Notes: a model not told the origin generated them from the sequence alone. DNA of 64,000 nt from Zobellia galactanivorans (GCF_000973105.1 NC_015844.1:1360501-1424500); one strand, 5' to 3'; counted from the first letter of the stretch, positions 16,669 through 26,298 are shown. Program-made: numbers and translations.

Positions 16669-19161
16669 CTATTTCTTTTTGGCCTTGGGCTTAGCCTTTG
16701 CTTTTTTCTTCGGCGTTTTCTGTTCGATCATTTTTTTGGCCTCGTCCAAAGACATCTTGGCCGCATCAACGGTCTTGGCCAGCTCTACCTTTACCTTACC
16801 TTTTATAATGTTGTGCCTGCCCCAACGTGCCTTTTCGATACGTATACCTTCTTCAGGCCAGTTTTGCACTACCTTATCGATTTCTTTTTGTTTTTTAGCT
16901 TCAATCAACTCAATAAGGTCATCATTCGAAAGGTTATCGAAATCATATTTCTTATTAACGTTAATAAACATACCGTCCCATTTGATAAAAGGCCCGAACC
17001 TTCCGGTTCCTTTCGTTACCTCCTTACCTTCATAGGTATAGATGGGGGCATCGGCTTTTTGCTTTTGCTTTATCAACTCGACCGCACGGTCGAAGTTTAC
17101 GTCGAAGGCGCTCTCTCCCGCTTCCAGGGACACGAATTTCTTCCCAAAACGCACATAAGGTCCAAACCTACCTACATTCGCCTCGATTTCCTCTCCTTCA
17201 TAAACCCCTAGCTTTCGCGGAAGCTTGAACAACTCCATTGCCTCATCGTAAGTAATAGTGGTCAAGGACTGTTCGGGCAAAAGGCTTGCAAACTTGGGTT
17301 TTTCCTCATCATCAACGGTACCCATTTGAACCATAGGCCCAAAACGCCCCAAACGAACGGACACTTGACGGCCCGTTTTAGGGTCCTCGCCTAAAATACG
17401 TTCGCCACTGGCTCGATCGGCATTTTCTTGCACATCGAGTACATTCGGGTGGAAATCTTTGTAAAAATCCCTCATCACCTTCTGCCAATCTTCTTCTCCC
17501 TCGGCGATCTCATCAAAATCTTCCTCTACCTTGGCGGTAAAATTATAATCAAGGATCGTGGCAAAATGACTTACCAAAAAGTCGTTTACGATCATACCGA
17601 TATCGGTAGGCACCAGCTTACCTTTGTCGGAACCGACCATTTCAGAGAGTTTTTTCTCTTTTACGGCACCAGCTTCCAAAAGCAACTGCACATAATTTCG
17701 TTCCGTACCCTCAACCGTTCCTTTTTCTACATAGCCCCTATTCTGAATAGTGGAAATGGTCGGCGCATATGTAGACGGTCGACCAATACCTAGTTCTTCG
17801 AGCTTTTTCACCAAAGATGCTTCGGTAAAGCGGTATGGCGGCCTTGAAAAACGTTCGGTCGCGGTAATATAATTGTTTTTTAAAGCTTCGCCCACTTTCA
17901 TGGCAGGAAGCATTCCTTCTTGCTCTTCGGCCACATCTTCTTCATCAAGGCCTTCCATATACACCTTAAGGAAACCATCGAACTTAATGACCTCCCCATT
18001 GGCCGTAAATAGCTCTGAATGGGTACTTGCCTTAATTTTTACGTTCGTACGTTCCAATTGGGCATCGCTCATCTGCGAGGCTATGGTACGCTTCCAAATC
18101 AATTCGTATAATTTAGACTGGTCGCGCTCAAGTGATGGCGATTGATTGGTTATATCCGTGGGTCGAATGGCCTCGTGAGCCTCTTGTGCCCCTTTCGACT
18201 TCCCTTTAAAGTTACGGACGGTACTGTACTTTTCACCGTAGTTGTCTATAATGGCATCTTTGGCCGCCGCTATGGCTTCCCCCGAAAGGTTCACACTATC
18301 GGTTCTCATATAGGTGATAAGCCCCGCCTCGTATAGACGCTGTGCCACTTGCATTGTTCTACCAACCGAAAAATAAAGCTTTCTTGAAGCTTCCTGCTGT
18401 AAGGTAGAGGTGGTAAAAGGTGCCGATGGCGACTTTTTTGCGGGTTTTTTATCTAGGTTCCCAACTGAAAAATCAGCCCCTATGTTTTCGTTCAAAAAGG
18501 CCTGTGCCTCTTCTTTTGTAGGGAAGGTTTTGTTCAATTTTGCCGTAAACACACTACCCTCAAGGGTCTTGAACTCTGCCGACACCCTAAAGGACGCTTC
18601 TGCTGTAAAGGCCTCAATATCCCTTTCCCGTTCCACTATAAGACGAACGGCAACGGATTGTACCCTACCGGCCGAAAGTCCCGGTTTGATCTTTTTCCAT
18701 AACACGGGAGAAAGCTCGTACCCCACCAAGCGGTCTAACACCCTTCTGGCCTGTTGGGCATTGACCAAGTTATAATTGATCTCTCGCGGATTTTCTATCG
18801 CTTTCTGTATGGCAGACTTGGTAATGGAGTTAAAGACAATACGCTTGGTCTTATTTTTATCTAGGCCCAAGGTTTCCGCTAAATGCCAGGAAATGGCTTC
18901 TCCTTCGCGGTCTTCATCACTTGCGAGCCATATTGTTTCCGCTTTCTTGGCCAAATCCCCAAGTTTTTTCACCAAGGCTTTCTTGTCTTTATCGACAATA
19001 TATTTGGGCTTAAAATCATTCTCGACATCTACCCCTAGTTCTTTGGAAGGTAAATCGGCAATATGCCCGAAACTGGACTCTACCTTATAATCCTTTCCTA
19101 AAAACTTTTCTATCGTTTTTGCCTTTGCAGGTGACTCTACTATTACTAAATTCTTAGCCAT
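16669..19161 (-). CDS. topA: DNA topoisomerase I
   Basis: An 830-residue type IA topoisomerase. The Toprim domain is at the N-terminus (NLVIVESPAKAKTIEKFLG, then DEDREGEAISWHL with the acidic Mg site). The nicking tyrosine lies in GLITYMRTDSVNLS. Motifs KPGLSAGRVQSVAVRLIVERE and GIGRPSTYAPTI are typical. The C-terminus has no four-Cys zinc fingers; instead there are repeats with GRFGPMVQMG, GRFGPYVRFG and GRFGPFIKWD, and a Lys/Ala/Pro tail that should help DNA binding. It relaxes negative supercoils. The start ATG 19161 has a -7 box just upstream (19182-19189). Confidence 0.97.
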   Translation of the reverse strand: MAKNLVIVESPAKAKTIEKFLGKDYKVESSFGHIADLPSKELGVDVENDFKPKYIVDKDKKALVKKLGDLAKKAETIWLASDEDREGEAISWHLAETLGLDKNKTKRIVFNSITKSAIQKAIENPREINYNLVNAQQARRVLDRLVGYELSPVLWKKIKPGLSAGRVQSVAVRLIVERERDIEAFTAEASFRVSAEFKTLEGSVFTAKLNKTFPTKEEAQAFLNENIGADFSVGNLDKKPAKKSPSAPFTTSTLQQEASRKLYFSVGRTMQVAQRLYEAGLITYMRTDSVNLSGEAIAAAKDAIIDNYGEKYSTVRNFKGKSKGAQEAHEAIRPTDITNQSPSLERDQSKLYELIWKRTIASQMSDAQLERTNVKIKASTHSELFTANGEVIKFDGFLKVYMEGLDEEDVAEEQEGMLPAMKVGEALKNNYITATERFSRPPYRFTEASLVKKLEELGIGRPSTYAPTISTIQNRGYVEKGTVEGTERNYVQLLLEAGAVKEKKLSEMVGSDKGKLVPTDIGMIVNDFLVSHFATILDYNFTAKVEEDFDEIAEGEEDWQKVMRDFYKDFHPNVLDVQENADRASGERILGEDPKTGRQVSVRLGRFGPMVQMGTVDDEEKPKFASLLPEQSLTTITYDEAMELFKLPRKLGVYEGEEIEANVGRFGPYVRFGKKFVSLEAGESAFDVNFDRAVELIKQKQKADAPIYTYEGKEVTKGTGRFGPFIKWDGMFINVNKKYDFDNLSNDDLIELIEAKKQKEIDKVVQNWPEEGIRIEKARWGRHNIIKGKVKVELAKTVDAAKMSLDEAKKMIEQKTPKKKAKAKPKAKKK

Positions 19162-19181
19162 TCATGGTTTGTTTGATAAAA

Positions 19182-19189
19182 CAAAAGTA
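19182..19189 (-). promoter_or_regulatory. -7 box of topA
   Basis: Minus-strand TACTTTTG, 20 bases before the topA ATG, fits the Bacteroidota -7 consensus. No well-placed TTG -33 box is seen. Confidence 0.6.
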
Positions 19190-19232
19190 ATTGATTTTTT
19201 TAATTAGCTGCCATACCTTATATATTAGACAT

Positions 19233-19263
19233 AAAAAAAACACCCCGTAAATAGGGGCGTTTC
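19233..19263 (-). terminator. Terminator after the LVIVD-repeat lipoprotein gene
   Basis: On the minus strand AAACGCCCC pairs with GGGGTGTTT (one G·T) across a 7-base loop, followed by a run of eight T. It lies 20 bases past the stop at 19283. Confidence 0.88.
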
Positions 19264-19282
19264 AAATTCGTTTACCATAAAT

Positions 19283-20557
19283 TTACTTCAAATCGAAGGT
19301 ACTCAGCAATCGAATGCTATCGTTCAAATACACATATTGATACAGCACTTTATCACCTATCATCAACAGGGATTCCTCTAGGGGAATCACATCATAGGTC
19401 ACAATGTCCTTAAAGTGGCTTACCAATTTTAAATCATTTACATCGGTCTTGTCATACACCTTTAGGCCATCATCCCCATCACAAACAAAAAGCCAACTAT
19501 CTTTAAAACCTATACCATAAGGACCTTCCAACGGATAAAATTTCTCCAGTTCAGGACTCGCCAAATTTGAAACATCAACGATATAGAGTCCGCTCTCGGT
19601 GTTCCCACAGGAGTTTTCGCCCCTTAGGGTAACGAAGGCATAATCGCCATCGACCACTACAGGATCACAAGCCGTGCCATGGACAAATTCTGAAACGTAC
19701 TTCGGTTTTTCAGGCGATGAGATATCGTAGATATACATACCTTGGGTACCTCCTATAAACAATATATCCCCTTGATTATATATGGTCTCGATCGCCCCGT
19801 TTACATAAACATCCTCTAAGGTCTTGGGTTCACTCAAATCGGAAATATCAAAGACACTGATACTGGACCACTCTACCGCGTACAGATAATCGTCTACGAT
19901 CTTAAACCGCGCCAATGATCCACCCTGCCCCGTCTCGGAACTAGTGTTACTAAAGGCGACGTCGCCATTGGGACCGCCGACCCCGTATTTATCCTGAAGC
20001 TCTTCTTCCGAAAGGCGTTGCGACTTTACCTCCCATCCAACAATAGCTTCCTTACTGGCATCGAAACCCTCATAATCATAAAAATCGGCCTGTGGCCAAT
20101 CGACATCAAAACCTACGGTACACCAAAATTGCTGGTAGATGGCCCCTTCCATTCGCTTCACCATCTTAACTGCATTGATATCCGAAATATCCATAATGAC
20201 CAAATCGCCATAACTATCGGCATATAGGTGGTCATTTTTGATGGAGATATCATAATTCCCCTCCAACTTGATAAACGAAATGGCATGCGGGTTTACGGGA
20301 TTACTGTTATCGATTACATGAAAGCCCCGGTTTACATCGTTAACGAAAACATAATCTTTATAGGCGTAGATTTTACCCGATTCTTTGATGGGCACAGGCT
20401 CGGTAACGGCAACGGCCTCCTCTTTAAACTGTTTTAAATCGGCAGTAATGGGTGTTGCCACAAGATACTCGCCCCCTTGGGCATCGTCTTTATCATCGGC
20501 ACAGCCGATAAAGGCCAGCACAGCAATTACCCATACTAAACCTAGGGTCTTTTTCAT
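19283..20557 (-). CDS. LVIVD-repeat (beta-propeller) lipoprotein
   Basis: A 424-residue lipoprotein: MKKTLGLVWVIAVLAFIGC with Cys19, then ADDKDD, an acidic stretch of the kind that directs lipoproteins to the cell surface in Flavobacteriia. The body holds repeated blades of the LVIVD type: NVDRGF-like HVIDNSNPVNP, LVIMDISDINAVK, ISVFDISDLSEPK, MYIYDISSPEKPK, LYIVDVSNLASPE and LKVYDKTDVNDLK. These repeats are predicted to form a propeller. No enzymatic motif is seen and the ligand is unknown. It is a single-gene unit bounded by terminators on both sides. Confidence 0.85.
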   Translation of the reverse strand: MKKTLGLVWVIAVLAFIGCADDKDDAQGGEYLVATPITADLKQFKEEAVAVTEPVPIKESGKIYAYKDYVFVNDVNRGFHVIDNSNPVNPHAISFIKLEGNYDISIKNDHLYADSYGDLVIMDISDINAVKMVKRMEGAIYQQFWCTVGFDVDWPQADFYDYEGFDASKEAIVGWEVKSQRLSEEELQDKYGVGGPNGDVAFSNTSSETGQGGSLARFKIVDDYLYAVEWSSISVFDISDLSEPKTLEDVYVNGAIETIYNQGDILFIGGTQGMYIYDISSPEKPKYVSEFVHGTACDPVVVDGDYAFVTLRGENSCGNTESGLYIVDVSNLASPELEKFYPLEGPYGIGFKDSWLFVCDGDDGLKVYDKTDVNDLKLVSHFKDIVTYDVIPLEESLLMIGDKVLYQYVYLNDSIRLLSTFDLK

Positions 20558-20578
20558 AGTTTTTGGTTTGATTGGTTG

Positions 20579-20603
20579 AAAAACGGTCGATACCCTATCG
20601 ACC
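20579..20603 (-). terminator. Terminator after the membrane protein gene at 20671
   Basis: A perfect 8-bp inverted repeat (20585-20592 with 20596-20603, loop of 3) followed on the minus strand by GTTTTT, 68 bases past the stop. Its place just before the next minus-strand gene would also allow an operator role. Confidence 0.6.
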
Positions 20604-20670
20604 TATCTACCAATCAGATGCGCCAAGCAATGTAACGTTGCGTAGCTTCCTAAAAAGTTATATCGACAAG

Positions 20671-21402
20671 CTAGACCCCATCCTCTTTGAAACCGACACC
20701 ATTTTTATACATATAATAGGTAGGAATCTTAGAGAACATGGCGGTAAAGAATATTCCCACCCCACAAAGTACAATACCAAGCTCGGCCATTATACCCGAA
20801 AGAATGATCAATCCGAAAATAATGAACCAATTCTTGTTGCCCAATTTAAAGCAAGCCTTTAGTATATCTATCGAAGATAATTCTTCGTTAAACGCAAAAA
20901 ATGCCGGTAACAGGGACAGGGGTACCATGGCATATATTAATCCGACACCACAAAGCAACATTCCCGCTATGGCCACCAACAACATTAAAAGCCCCAGCCC
21001 CAAACTTTTCTTCCATCTGCCATTTTTCAAGTAATAAAAATAATCCTCGGGTTCTGAAATCCCTAGGTCTTTCATCCTACAAATTCTCATAAAGGCCGCA
21101 TTTAGGGCCACCGATATGGTCATAACCCCCAAGATCAACACAGGCATCAGAAGAAACATGGCCAAACCCATTACAGGTGCCATCACATCACTTTCGAACG
21201 TAGCGGGATTACTGACTCCCAGCACAATAAAGGGAACATAAAAAATCAGGTAAAGGGGAATCATTAGCACCAAAGTCAACAAGATCGTTATAAACCCTTG
21301 CAACCATACTTTTTTAAAAAGCTCAATAGCGCTACTAAAGACGGTGCCAAAATCGAGGATAGGGTTCTGTTCTATTTTTTCGGTAAGCTGGTTCAAGGTC
21401 AT
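20671..21402 (-). CDS. Integral membrane protein of unknown function
   Basis: A 243-residue protein with about five or six hydrophobic helices (for example LQGFITILLTLVLMIPLYLIF, VMGLAMFLLMPVLILGVMTI, FIIFGLIILSGIMAELGIVL). The soluble N-terminus reads MTLNQLTEKIEQNPILDFG. ATG 21402 is used because the in-frame extension to 21441 adds only a basic leader without support. No catalytic motif is seen; such multi-helix proteins in Flavobacteriia are conserved and uncharacterised. It is divergent from miaB and ends in a terminator-like dyad. Confidence 0.75.
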   Translation of the reverse strand: MTLNQLTEKIEQNPILDFGTVFSSAIELFKKVWLQGFITILLTLVLMIPLYLIFYVPFIVLGVSNPATFESDVMAPVMGLAMFLLMPVLILGVMTISVALNAAFMRICRMKDLGISEPEDYFYYLKNGRWKKSLGLGLLMLLVAIAGMLLCGVGLIYAMVPLSLLPAFFAFNEELSSIDILKACFKLGNKNWFIIFGLIILSGIMAELGIVLCGVGIFFTAMFSKIPTYYMYKNGVGFKEDGV

Positions 21403-21480
21403 AATTTTTAGTTTTCGCCTAAGATAAAAAGATCTTGACACGAGTACAGTTGTAAAATAATATTAAAATTCACTGTCAAT

Positions 21481-21512
21481 TTGTCACAAACTTGTATTAA
21501 GCCCTATATTTG
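21481..21512 (+). promoter_or_regulatory. Promoter of miaB
   Basis: TTG at 21481-21483 and TATATTTG at 21505-21512, spacer 21 bases, matching the Bacteroidota consensus; the miaB ATG follows 32 bases later. Confidence 0.7.
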
Positions 21513-21544
21513 CTGCCCGTTATATTAGAAAGGTAAGCTTAGAT

Positions 21545-22990
21545 ATGGAGAAAATTATAGACGAATCGCTTCAGGGAACTACCCTGACCATTGAAGATAA
21601 AAACGCCAATAGCAAAAAACTCTATATTGAAAGCTATGGGTGTCAGATGAATTTTTCAGATAGTGAAATCGTCGCATCGATATTGGCCAACGAAGGTTTC
21701 AATACCACACAAAACCTAAAGGAGGCCGACCTGGTATTGGTAAACACCTGTTCGATACGCGAAAAGGCCGAACTTACCGTTCGCAAGCGATTGGAAAAAT
21801 TCAATGCCATCAAGAAAGACAGGCCACATATGAAAGTAGGTGTACTGGGCTGTATGGCCGAACGCCTTAAACACCAATTTTTAGAGGAAGAAAAAATAGT
21901 GGACATGGTCGTAGGCCCCGATGCCTATAAAGACCTGCCCAATCTGATCCAAGAAATCGACGAAGGCCGTAGTGCCGTAAACGTTATTCTCTCTAAAGAC
22001 GAAACCTATGGCGATGTTGCCCCGGTGCGGCTCAACACCAACGGAGTAACCGCATTTGTATCGATCACAAGAGGCTGCGACAATATGTGTACGTTTTGCG
22101 TGGTTCCCTTTACCCGTGGCCGTGAACGCAGTCGTGACCCGCAGTCTATCATAGACGAGGTCAACGACCTTTGGAGCAAAGGTTTTAAGGAAATTACCTT
22201 ACTCGGACAAAACGTAGACAGCTACCTATGGTACGGGGGCGGTTTGAAAAAAGATTTCGAAAAAGCATCGGACATGCAAAAGGCCACCGCGGTAGACTTT
22301 TCACAATTGCTGGAAAGGGTAGCCTTGGCCCAGCCCAAAATGCGTATTCGTTTTTCAACTTCAAACCCCCAGGACATGACCCTTGACGTCATACATACCA
22401 TGGCCAAGTACGACAATATCTGCAACTACATCCACCTTCCGGTACAGAGCGGAAGCAACCGCATCTTAAAGGCCATGAACAGGCTGCATACCCGTGAGGA
22501 ATATTTTGAGCTTATAGACAACATTCGCAAGATCATTCCCGATTGCGCCATTTCACAGGATATGATCACCGGCTTCCCTACGGAAACGGAAGAAGATCAC
22601 AAAGACACCCTCTCATTGATGGAGTATGTAAAATACGATTACGGCTTCATGTTTGCCTATTCCGAAAGACCGGGAACATTGGCCGAACGCAAAATGGAAG
22701 ATGACGTTCCCGAGGAAATCAAAAAAAGAAGGCTTTCCGAAATCATCGCCCTTCAAAGACAACATTGCCAAGAGCGCACCGAACAGCATCTTGGTAAGGT
22801 TCAAGAGGTGTTGATCGAAGGCACTTCCAAGAAATCGGACGAGCATTTCATGGGCCGAAACTCACAGAACACCGTTGCAGTTTTCCCTAAAGAAAATTAT
22901 AAAGTAGGTGATTTTGTCATGGTACGAATGGACGATTGTACCTCGGCCACCCTCATTGGAGAGGCCGTGGGATATTCAGAAAACAACTAA
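21545..22990 (+). CDS. miaB: tRNA-2-methylthio-N6-dimethylallyladenosine synthase MiaB
   Basis: A 481-residue radical-SAM methylthiotransferase. The N-terminal UPF0004 domain supplies three cysteines for one [4Fe-4S] cluster ([21 protein letters not shown]). The radical-SAM triad is [25 protein letters not shown]-binding domain forms the C-terminus (residues about 410-478). It adds the 2-methylthio group to i6A37 of tRNAs reading UNN codons. It leads the plus-strand cluster; the sigma-54 activator starts 29 bases after its stop, so they are probably cotranscribed. Confidence 0.97.
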   Translation: MEKIIDESLQGTTLTIEDKNANSKKLYIESYGCQMNFSDSEIVASILANEGFNTTQNLKEADLVLVNTCSIREKAELTVRKRLEKFNAIKKDRPHMKVGVLGCMAERLKHQFLEEEKIVDMVVGPDAYKDLPNLIQEIDEGRSAVNVILSKDETYGDVAPVRLNTNGVTAFVSITRGCDNMCTFCVVPFTRGRERSRDPQSIIDEVNDLWSKGFKEITLLGQNVDSYLWYGGGLKKDFEKASDMQKATAVDFSQLLERVALAQPKMRIRFSTSNPQDMTLDVIHTMAKYDNICNYIHLPVQSGSNRILKAMNRLHTREEYFELIDNIRKIIPDCAISQDMITGFPTETEEDHKDTLSLMEYVKYDYGFMFAYSERPGTLAERKMEDDVPEEIKKRRLSEIIALQRQHCQERTEQHLGKVQEVLIEGTSKKSDEHFMGRNSQNTVAVFPKENYKVGDFVMVRMDDCTSATLIGEAVGYSENN

Positions 22991-23019
22991 ATCCAACAGC
23001 CCACGAATTGCAGACTAAG

Positions 23020-24288
23020 ATGGAGAACATACAAGCCATAAAACAACGATTTGAGCTTATTGGCAACGACCCCAAGCTCAACCGTGCCATAGAGAAGGCC
23101 ATTCAAGTGGCCCCGACCGATATTTCCGTTTTGGTAACGGGCGAAAGTGGTGTGGGTAAAGAGGCCATTCCGAAAATAATCCATTCCCTTTCCCATAGAA
23201 AGCACGCAAAGTACATTGCGGTAAACTGTGGGGCCATACCCGAGGGCACGATCGACAGTGAACTCTTTGGACACGAAAAAGGGGCCTTTACCGGTGCCAC
23301 CCAAACCCGAAGCGGTTATTTTGAAGTTGCCGACGGGGGAACGATCTTTTTGGACGAGGTGGGCGAATTGCCGCTAACCACCCAAGTAAGGTTACTTCGC
23401 GTTTTAGAAAACGGCGAATTCCTAAAAGTGGGTTCTTCCCAGGTTCAAAAGACCAATGTGCGTATTGTAGCGGCCACGAACGTGAATATGCTCGATGCCA
23501 TAAAAAAGGAAAAATTCAGGGAAGACCTATATTACAGGTTGAGCACGGTTGAAATCAATATTCCTCCTTTGCGCGAGCGACAGGGCGACATTCATTTGCT
23601 TTTTAGAAAATTCGCCTCCGATTTCGGACAGAAGTACAAAATGCCCACCATACGCCTAGACGACGATGCCGTAGATCTTTTGTTAAAATACCGCTGGCCC
23701 GGAAACATCCGCCAACTAAGAAACATAGCCGAACAGATTTCGGTACTCGAAGAAAGCAGAAATGTATCGTGGGAAACCCTCAACGGTTACTTACCCAATG
23801 CCAGTAGCTCAAACCTACCCGCGGTCATAGGCCAAAAAAAATCGGAAAGCGACTTTAGCAACGAAAGGGAAATTCTCTACAAGGTCTTGTTCGACATGAA
23901 AAGTGACCTTAACGACCTGAAGAAACTCACCTTGGAGCTGATGAAGAACAGCGATGGTGAAAAGGTACAAGAGGAAAACGAAGGCCTTATCAAAAAAATC
24001 TATGGCGACAATGGCGAAGAAGTCGAGGAAGACGAACGCACCCCTTTAGAAGTACTACACTTGCCCGAATCACGAATGGAAAAGCACACTCCCAAGCCCG
24101 TGATGGAAGACAAGTATCATTTTGCCGAAGAAATTCAAGAAGAAGAAACCTTATCTTTACAGGAAAAGGAAGTTGAACTTATAAAAAAATCACTGGAACG
24201 CAATCGCGGAAAACGCAAGGCGGCCGCCGCCGAACTCGGCATTTCGGAACGCACCCTATACCGTAAAATAAAACAATACGACCTGTAG
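23020..24288 (+). CDS. Sigma-54-dependent activator without N-terminal receiver domain
   Basis: A 422-residue bacterial enhancer-binding protein. The AAA+ domain begins almost at the N-terminus: Walker A GESGVGKE (41-48), the sigma-54-contacting loop GAFTGA (88-93), Walker B IFLDEV (109-114) and the arginine-finger region RLSTVEINIPPLRERQGDI. A long acidic linker (about 290-380) follows, then a Fis-type HTH, RGKRKAAAAELGISERTLYR. There is no response-regulator, GAF or PAS domain in front, so its activity must be set by amount, by the linker or by a partner. ATG 23020 is chosen; the earlier in-frame TTG at 22936 lies within miaB and adds unrelated residues. Confidence 0.9.
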   Translation: MENIQAIKQRFELIGNDPKLNRAIEKAIQVAPTDISVLVTGESGVGKEAIPKIIHSLSHRKHAKYIAVNCGAIPEGTIDSELFGHEKGAFTGATQTRSGYFEVADGGTIFLDEVGELPLTTQVRLLRVLENGEFLKVGSSQVQKTNVRIVAATNVNMLDAIKKEKFREDLYYRLSTVEINIPPLRERQGDIHLLFRKFASDFGQKYKMPTIRLDDDAVDLLLKYRWPGNIRQLRNIAEQISVLEESRNVSWETLNGYLPNASSSNLPAVIGQKKSESDFSNEREILYKVLFDMKSDLNDLKKLTLELMKNSDGEKVQEENEGLIKKIYGDNGEEVEEDERTPLEVLHLPESRMEKHTPKPVMEDKYHFAEEIQEEETLSLQEKEVELIKKSLERNRGKRKAAAAELGISERTLYRKIKQYDL

Positions 24289-24334
24289 CACCCCTAAAGC
24301 GATACAGTTACAACCTTAATATTTAAACGAGACC

Positions 24335-24853
24335 TTGAAAAAAAACACATACACCATACTCTGTTTAGTTCTATGCTTAAGCCTAAGCGGCTGTGGCGTC
24401 TATAATTTTACAGGGGGCAACGTGGGTACCGCCACTACTTTTACGATACCCACCTTTCAGAACTACGCCACACAGAACCCCGGCTCTACGTTCGAGCCCG
24501 GACTCGAAAGAGACTTTACATTGGCACTTCAAGACCGTATCTTGAACCAGACCAGTCTTGACCTTACATCTTCCAATGGCGACCTGCTTTACGAAGGGGA
24601 AATTGTAGAGTTCCGCATTTCGCCCATGAGTGCCACGGCCCAACAGACCGCGGCCCAAAACCGCTTATCGATGGCAGTAAACGTCCGTTTCTATAATAAG
24701 ACAAAAGAAGATGCCGATTTCGAACAACGTTTTTCGTTTTTCTATGACTACCCGGCCAACTCACAACTCTCTGCGGTAAAGACGGAGGCCTTGGAAGTAA
24801 TTTTCGAAAGAATCACCCAAGATATATTCAACGCCTCATTGGCCGATTGGTAA
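24335..24853 (+). CDS. lptE: LPS-assembly lipoprotein LptE-like
   Basis: A 172-residue lipoprotein from a TTG start: MKKNTYTILCLVLCLSLSGC with Cys20, then GVYNFTGG. The sequence (TFTIPTFQNYA, a GLERDFTLALQDRIL helix, YEGEIVEFRISPMS) matches the Bacteroidota LptE family. LptE forms the plug of the LptD outer-membrane translocon for lipopolysaccharide. No ATG lies close by that would retain the signal peptide, so TTG is accepted. It follows the sigma-54 activator by 46 bases and precedes a TPR-like protein. Confidence 0.85.
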   Translation: MKKNTYTILCLVLCLSLSGCGVYNFTGGNVGTATTFTIPTFQNYATQNPGSTFEPGLERDFTLALQDRILNQTSLDLTSSNGDLLYEGEIVEFRISPMSATAQQTAAQNRLSMAVNVRFYNKTKEDADFEQRFSFFYDYPANSQLSAVKTEALEVIFERITQDIFNASLADW

Positions 24854-24908
24854 TTTTTTTCGCCAGGCACAAAGAATCAACAGTACCTTATATATAGTAC
24901 CCTTTAAA

Positions 24909-25829
24909 ATGAACGTACAAGATTTTACATACCTTTTACAGCACCCAGACAAGGTGGTCTCTCCGCTTCAGACCAAACAGCTGGAAGATGTGCTTAAAGA
25001 GTATCCGTACTTTCAGGCAGCACGGGCGCTGCACCTAAAGGGCCTAAAAAACCTCAACAGTTTTAAATACAACAATGCCCTAAAAGTAACGGCGGCCTAT
25101 ACCACAGATCGCGATGTTCTTTTTGATTTTATTACTTCGGAAGAATTTTTACAAAATACCATTGCCGATAAAATTTCGGGCAAGACGATGGGCCTAGCCG
25201 ACACCGAGACCATTTCGGAAGAAGTGGTTCCGGTCGAAAAAAGCGAAACCCCTATCCCACTAACATCGGCCGATGCCGAAAAACTCTTAGACCCTCAGCT
25301 CTTTCAATCGAAAGACCCTAAAATCGATGAGGAAATTGCGGAAGCAAAAAGAAATGCCTCCGAAAACCTGGAACTGGGCGAACCCCTACCCTTTACCAAA
25401 AGGGAAAAATACTCCTTCGCCGAATGGTTACAGCTTACCACCTTTAAATCGGTAAACCGCAACACCGACGAAACCGAAGCGGAAGAAAATACACCAACCT
25501 CTGCCAAGGAAGAGCCCAAGGCCATAGAATTCCCTTTGGAGGAAGAAATCTTAAAAAGAAAGAAGTTCGAGCTGATCGACAAGTTCATCGCCGAGAACCC
25601 AAAAATCAAACCCAAAAAAGACGTTCAAAAGATAGCCATTGAAACTTCGCTAACCCTTGACAAAAAGGAACTGATGACCGAAACCTTGGCCAAGGTTTAT
25701 TTGGAACAAAAAAAATATAAAAAAGCAATTCAATCTTACAAAATTTTAAGTTTGAAATATCCGGAAAAAAGTGGTTTCTTTGCAGACCGAATAAAAGCGG
25801 TGGAAAAATTACAACAAGAAAACAAGTAA
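24909..25829 (+). CDS. Conserved hypothetical protein with C-terminal TPR-like motif
   Basis: A 306-residue soluble protein with no signal peptide. The N-terminal 90 residues are helical (LLQHPDKVVSPLQTKQLEDVL), the centre is low-complexity and Glu/Lys-rich, and the end (LAKVYLEQKKYKKAIQSYKIL, slightly over one TPR unit) resembles a tetratricopeptide repeat. A related gene is commonly found beside lptE and secG in Flavobacteriia, so a role in envelope biogenesis is plausible, but no function is known to me. secG begins 7 bases after its stop, so the two share a transcript. Confidence 0.75.
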   Translation: MNVQDFTYLLQHPDKVVSPLQTKQLEDVLKEYPYFQAARALHLKGLKNLNSFKYNNALKVTAAYTTDRDVLFDFITSEEFLQNTIADKISGKTMGLADTETISEEVVPVEKSETPIPLTSADAEKLLDPQLFQSKDPKIDEEIAEAKRNASENLELGEPLPFTKREKYSFAEWLQLTTFKSVNRNTDETEAEENTPTSAKEEPKAIEFPLEEEILKRKKFELIDKFIAENPKIKPKKDVQKIAIETSLTLDKKELMTETLAKVYLEQKKYKKAIQSYKILSLKYPEKSGFFADRIKAVEKLQQENK

Positions 25830-25836
25830 GGTAGCT

Positions 25837-26199
25837 ATGAGTACGTTTACCATTTTTTTAATACTTATCATTATAGTTTGCTTTTTGCTGATATTGGTCA
25901 TCATGGTTCAAAACCCTAAAGGTGGCGGACTATCATCTTCTTTTGGTGGTGGCGGCAGTCAAATCGTAGGCGGTGTAAAAAAGACAGGGGATTTCCTCGA
26001 CAAAAGTACATGGACGTTAGCCATACTACTCGTTGTTTTAATTCTAGCCTCTAACGTTGCCCTTAAAGGCAACTATAGCGACATGGACTCTAAACTCTTA
26101 AACGGAGACGGCATTGAGACCGTTGTTCCAGAAGCTCTACCGGAAACTGTGCCACAAGAGGCACCTGCACCGACAAGTAGTCCTGCCGACAGCTTATAA
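25837..26199 (+). CDS. secG: Preprotein translocase subunit SecG
   Basis: A 120-residue membrane protein with two helices (FLILIIIVCFLLILVIMVQN and WTLAILLVVLILASNVALK) flanking the Gly-rich loop NPKGGGLSSSFGGGGSQIVGG, which is the SecG hallmark. It associates with SecYE in the inner membrane. The C-terminal 40 residues are an acidic/Pro-rich tail typical of Bacteroidota SecG. It follows the TPR-like gene by 7 bases and is ended by a strong terminator. Confidence 0.93.
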   Translation: MSTFTIFLILIIIVCFLLILVIMVQNPKGGGLSSSFGGGGSQIVGGVKKTGDFLDKSTWTLAILLVVLILASNVALKGNYSDMDSKLLNGDGIETVVPEALPETVPQEAPAPTSSPADSL

Positions 26200-26221
26200 A
26201 AACACACATAATCATATACGA

Positions 26222-26256
26222 AAATGCCAGCTTAGTGACAAGCTGGCATTTTTGGT
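26222..26256 (+). terminator. Terminator after secG
   Basis: A 12-bp perfect stem (26222-26233 with 26240-26251, loop of 6) with a T-rich tail separates the miaB-secG unit from groES. Confidence 0.93.
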
Positions 26257-26282
26257 TTAACAATGTGTCAGTTTTCAGCTAA

Positions 26283-26298
26283 TGGCATAATTTCTGCC
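26283..26298 (+). promoter_or_regulatory. Sigma-54-like -24/-12 sequence before groES
   Basis: TGGCATAATTTCTGCC has GG and GC separated by exactly ten bases, the spacing of sigma-54 promoters, with imperfect flanks. It lies 47 bases before the groES ATG. No exact TAnnTTTG box and no CIRCE element is seen in this gap. A chance match is possible. Confidence 0.35.

Noticed and set aside
20585-20603. 8-bp dyad considered as an operator of the LVIVD lipoprotein gene
   Set aside because: It is followed by GTTTTT in the right direction after the upstream gene, so a terminator is the simpler reading; kept as such with moderate confidence.
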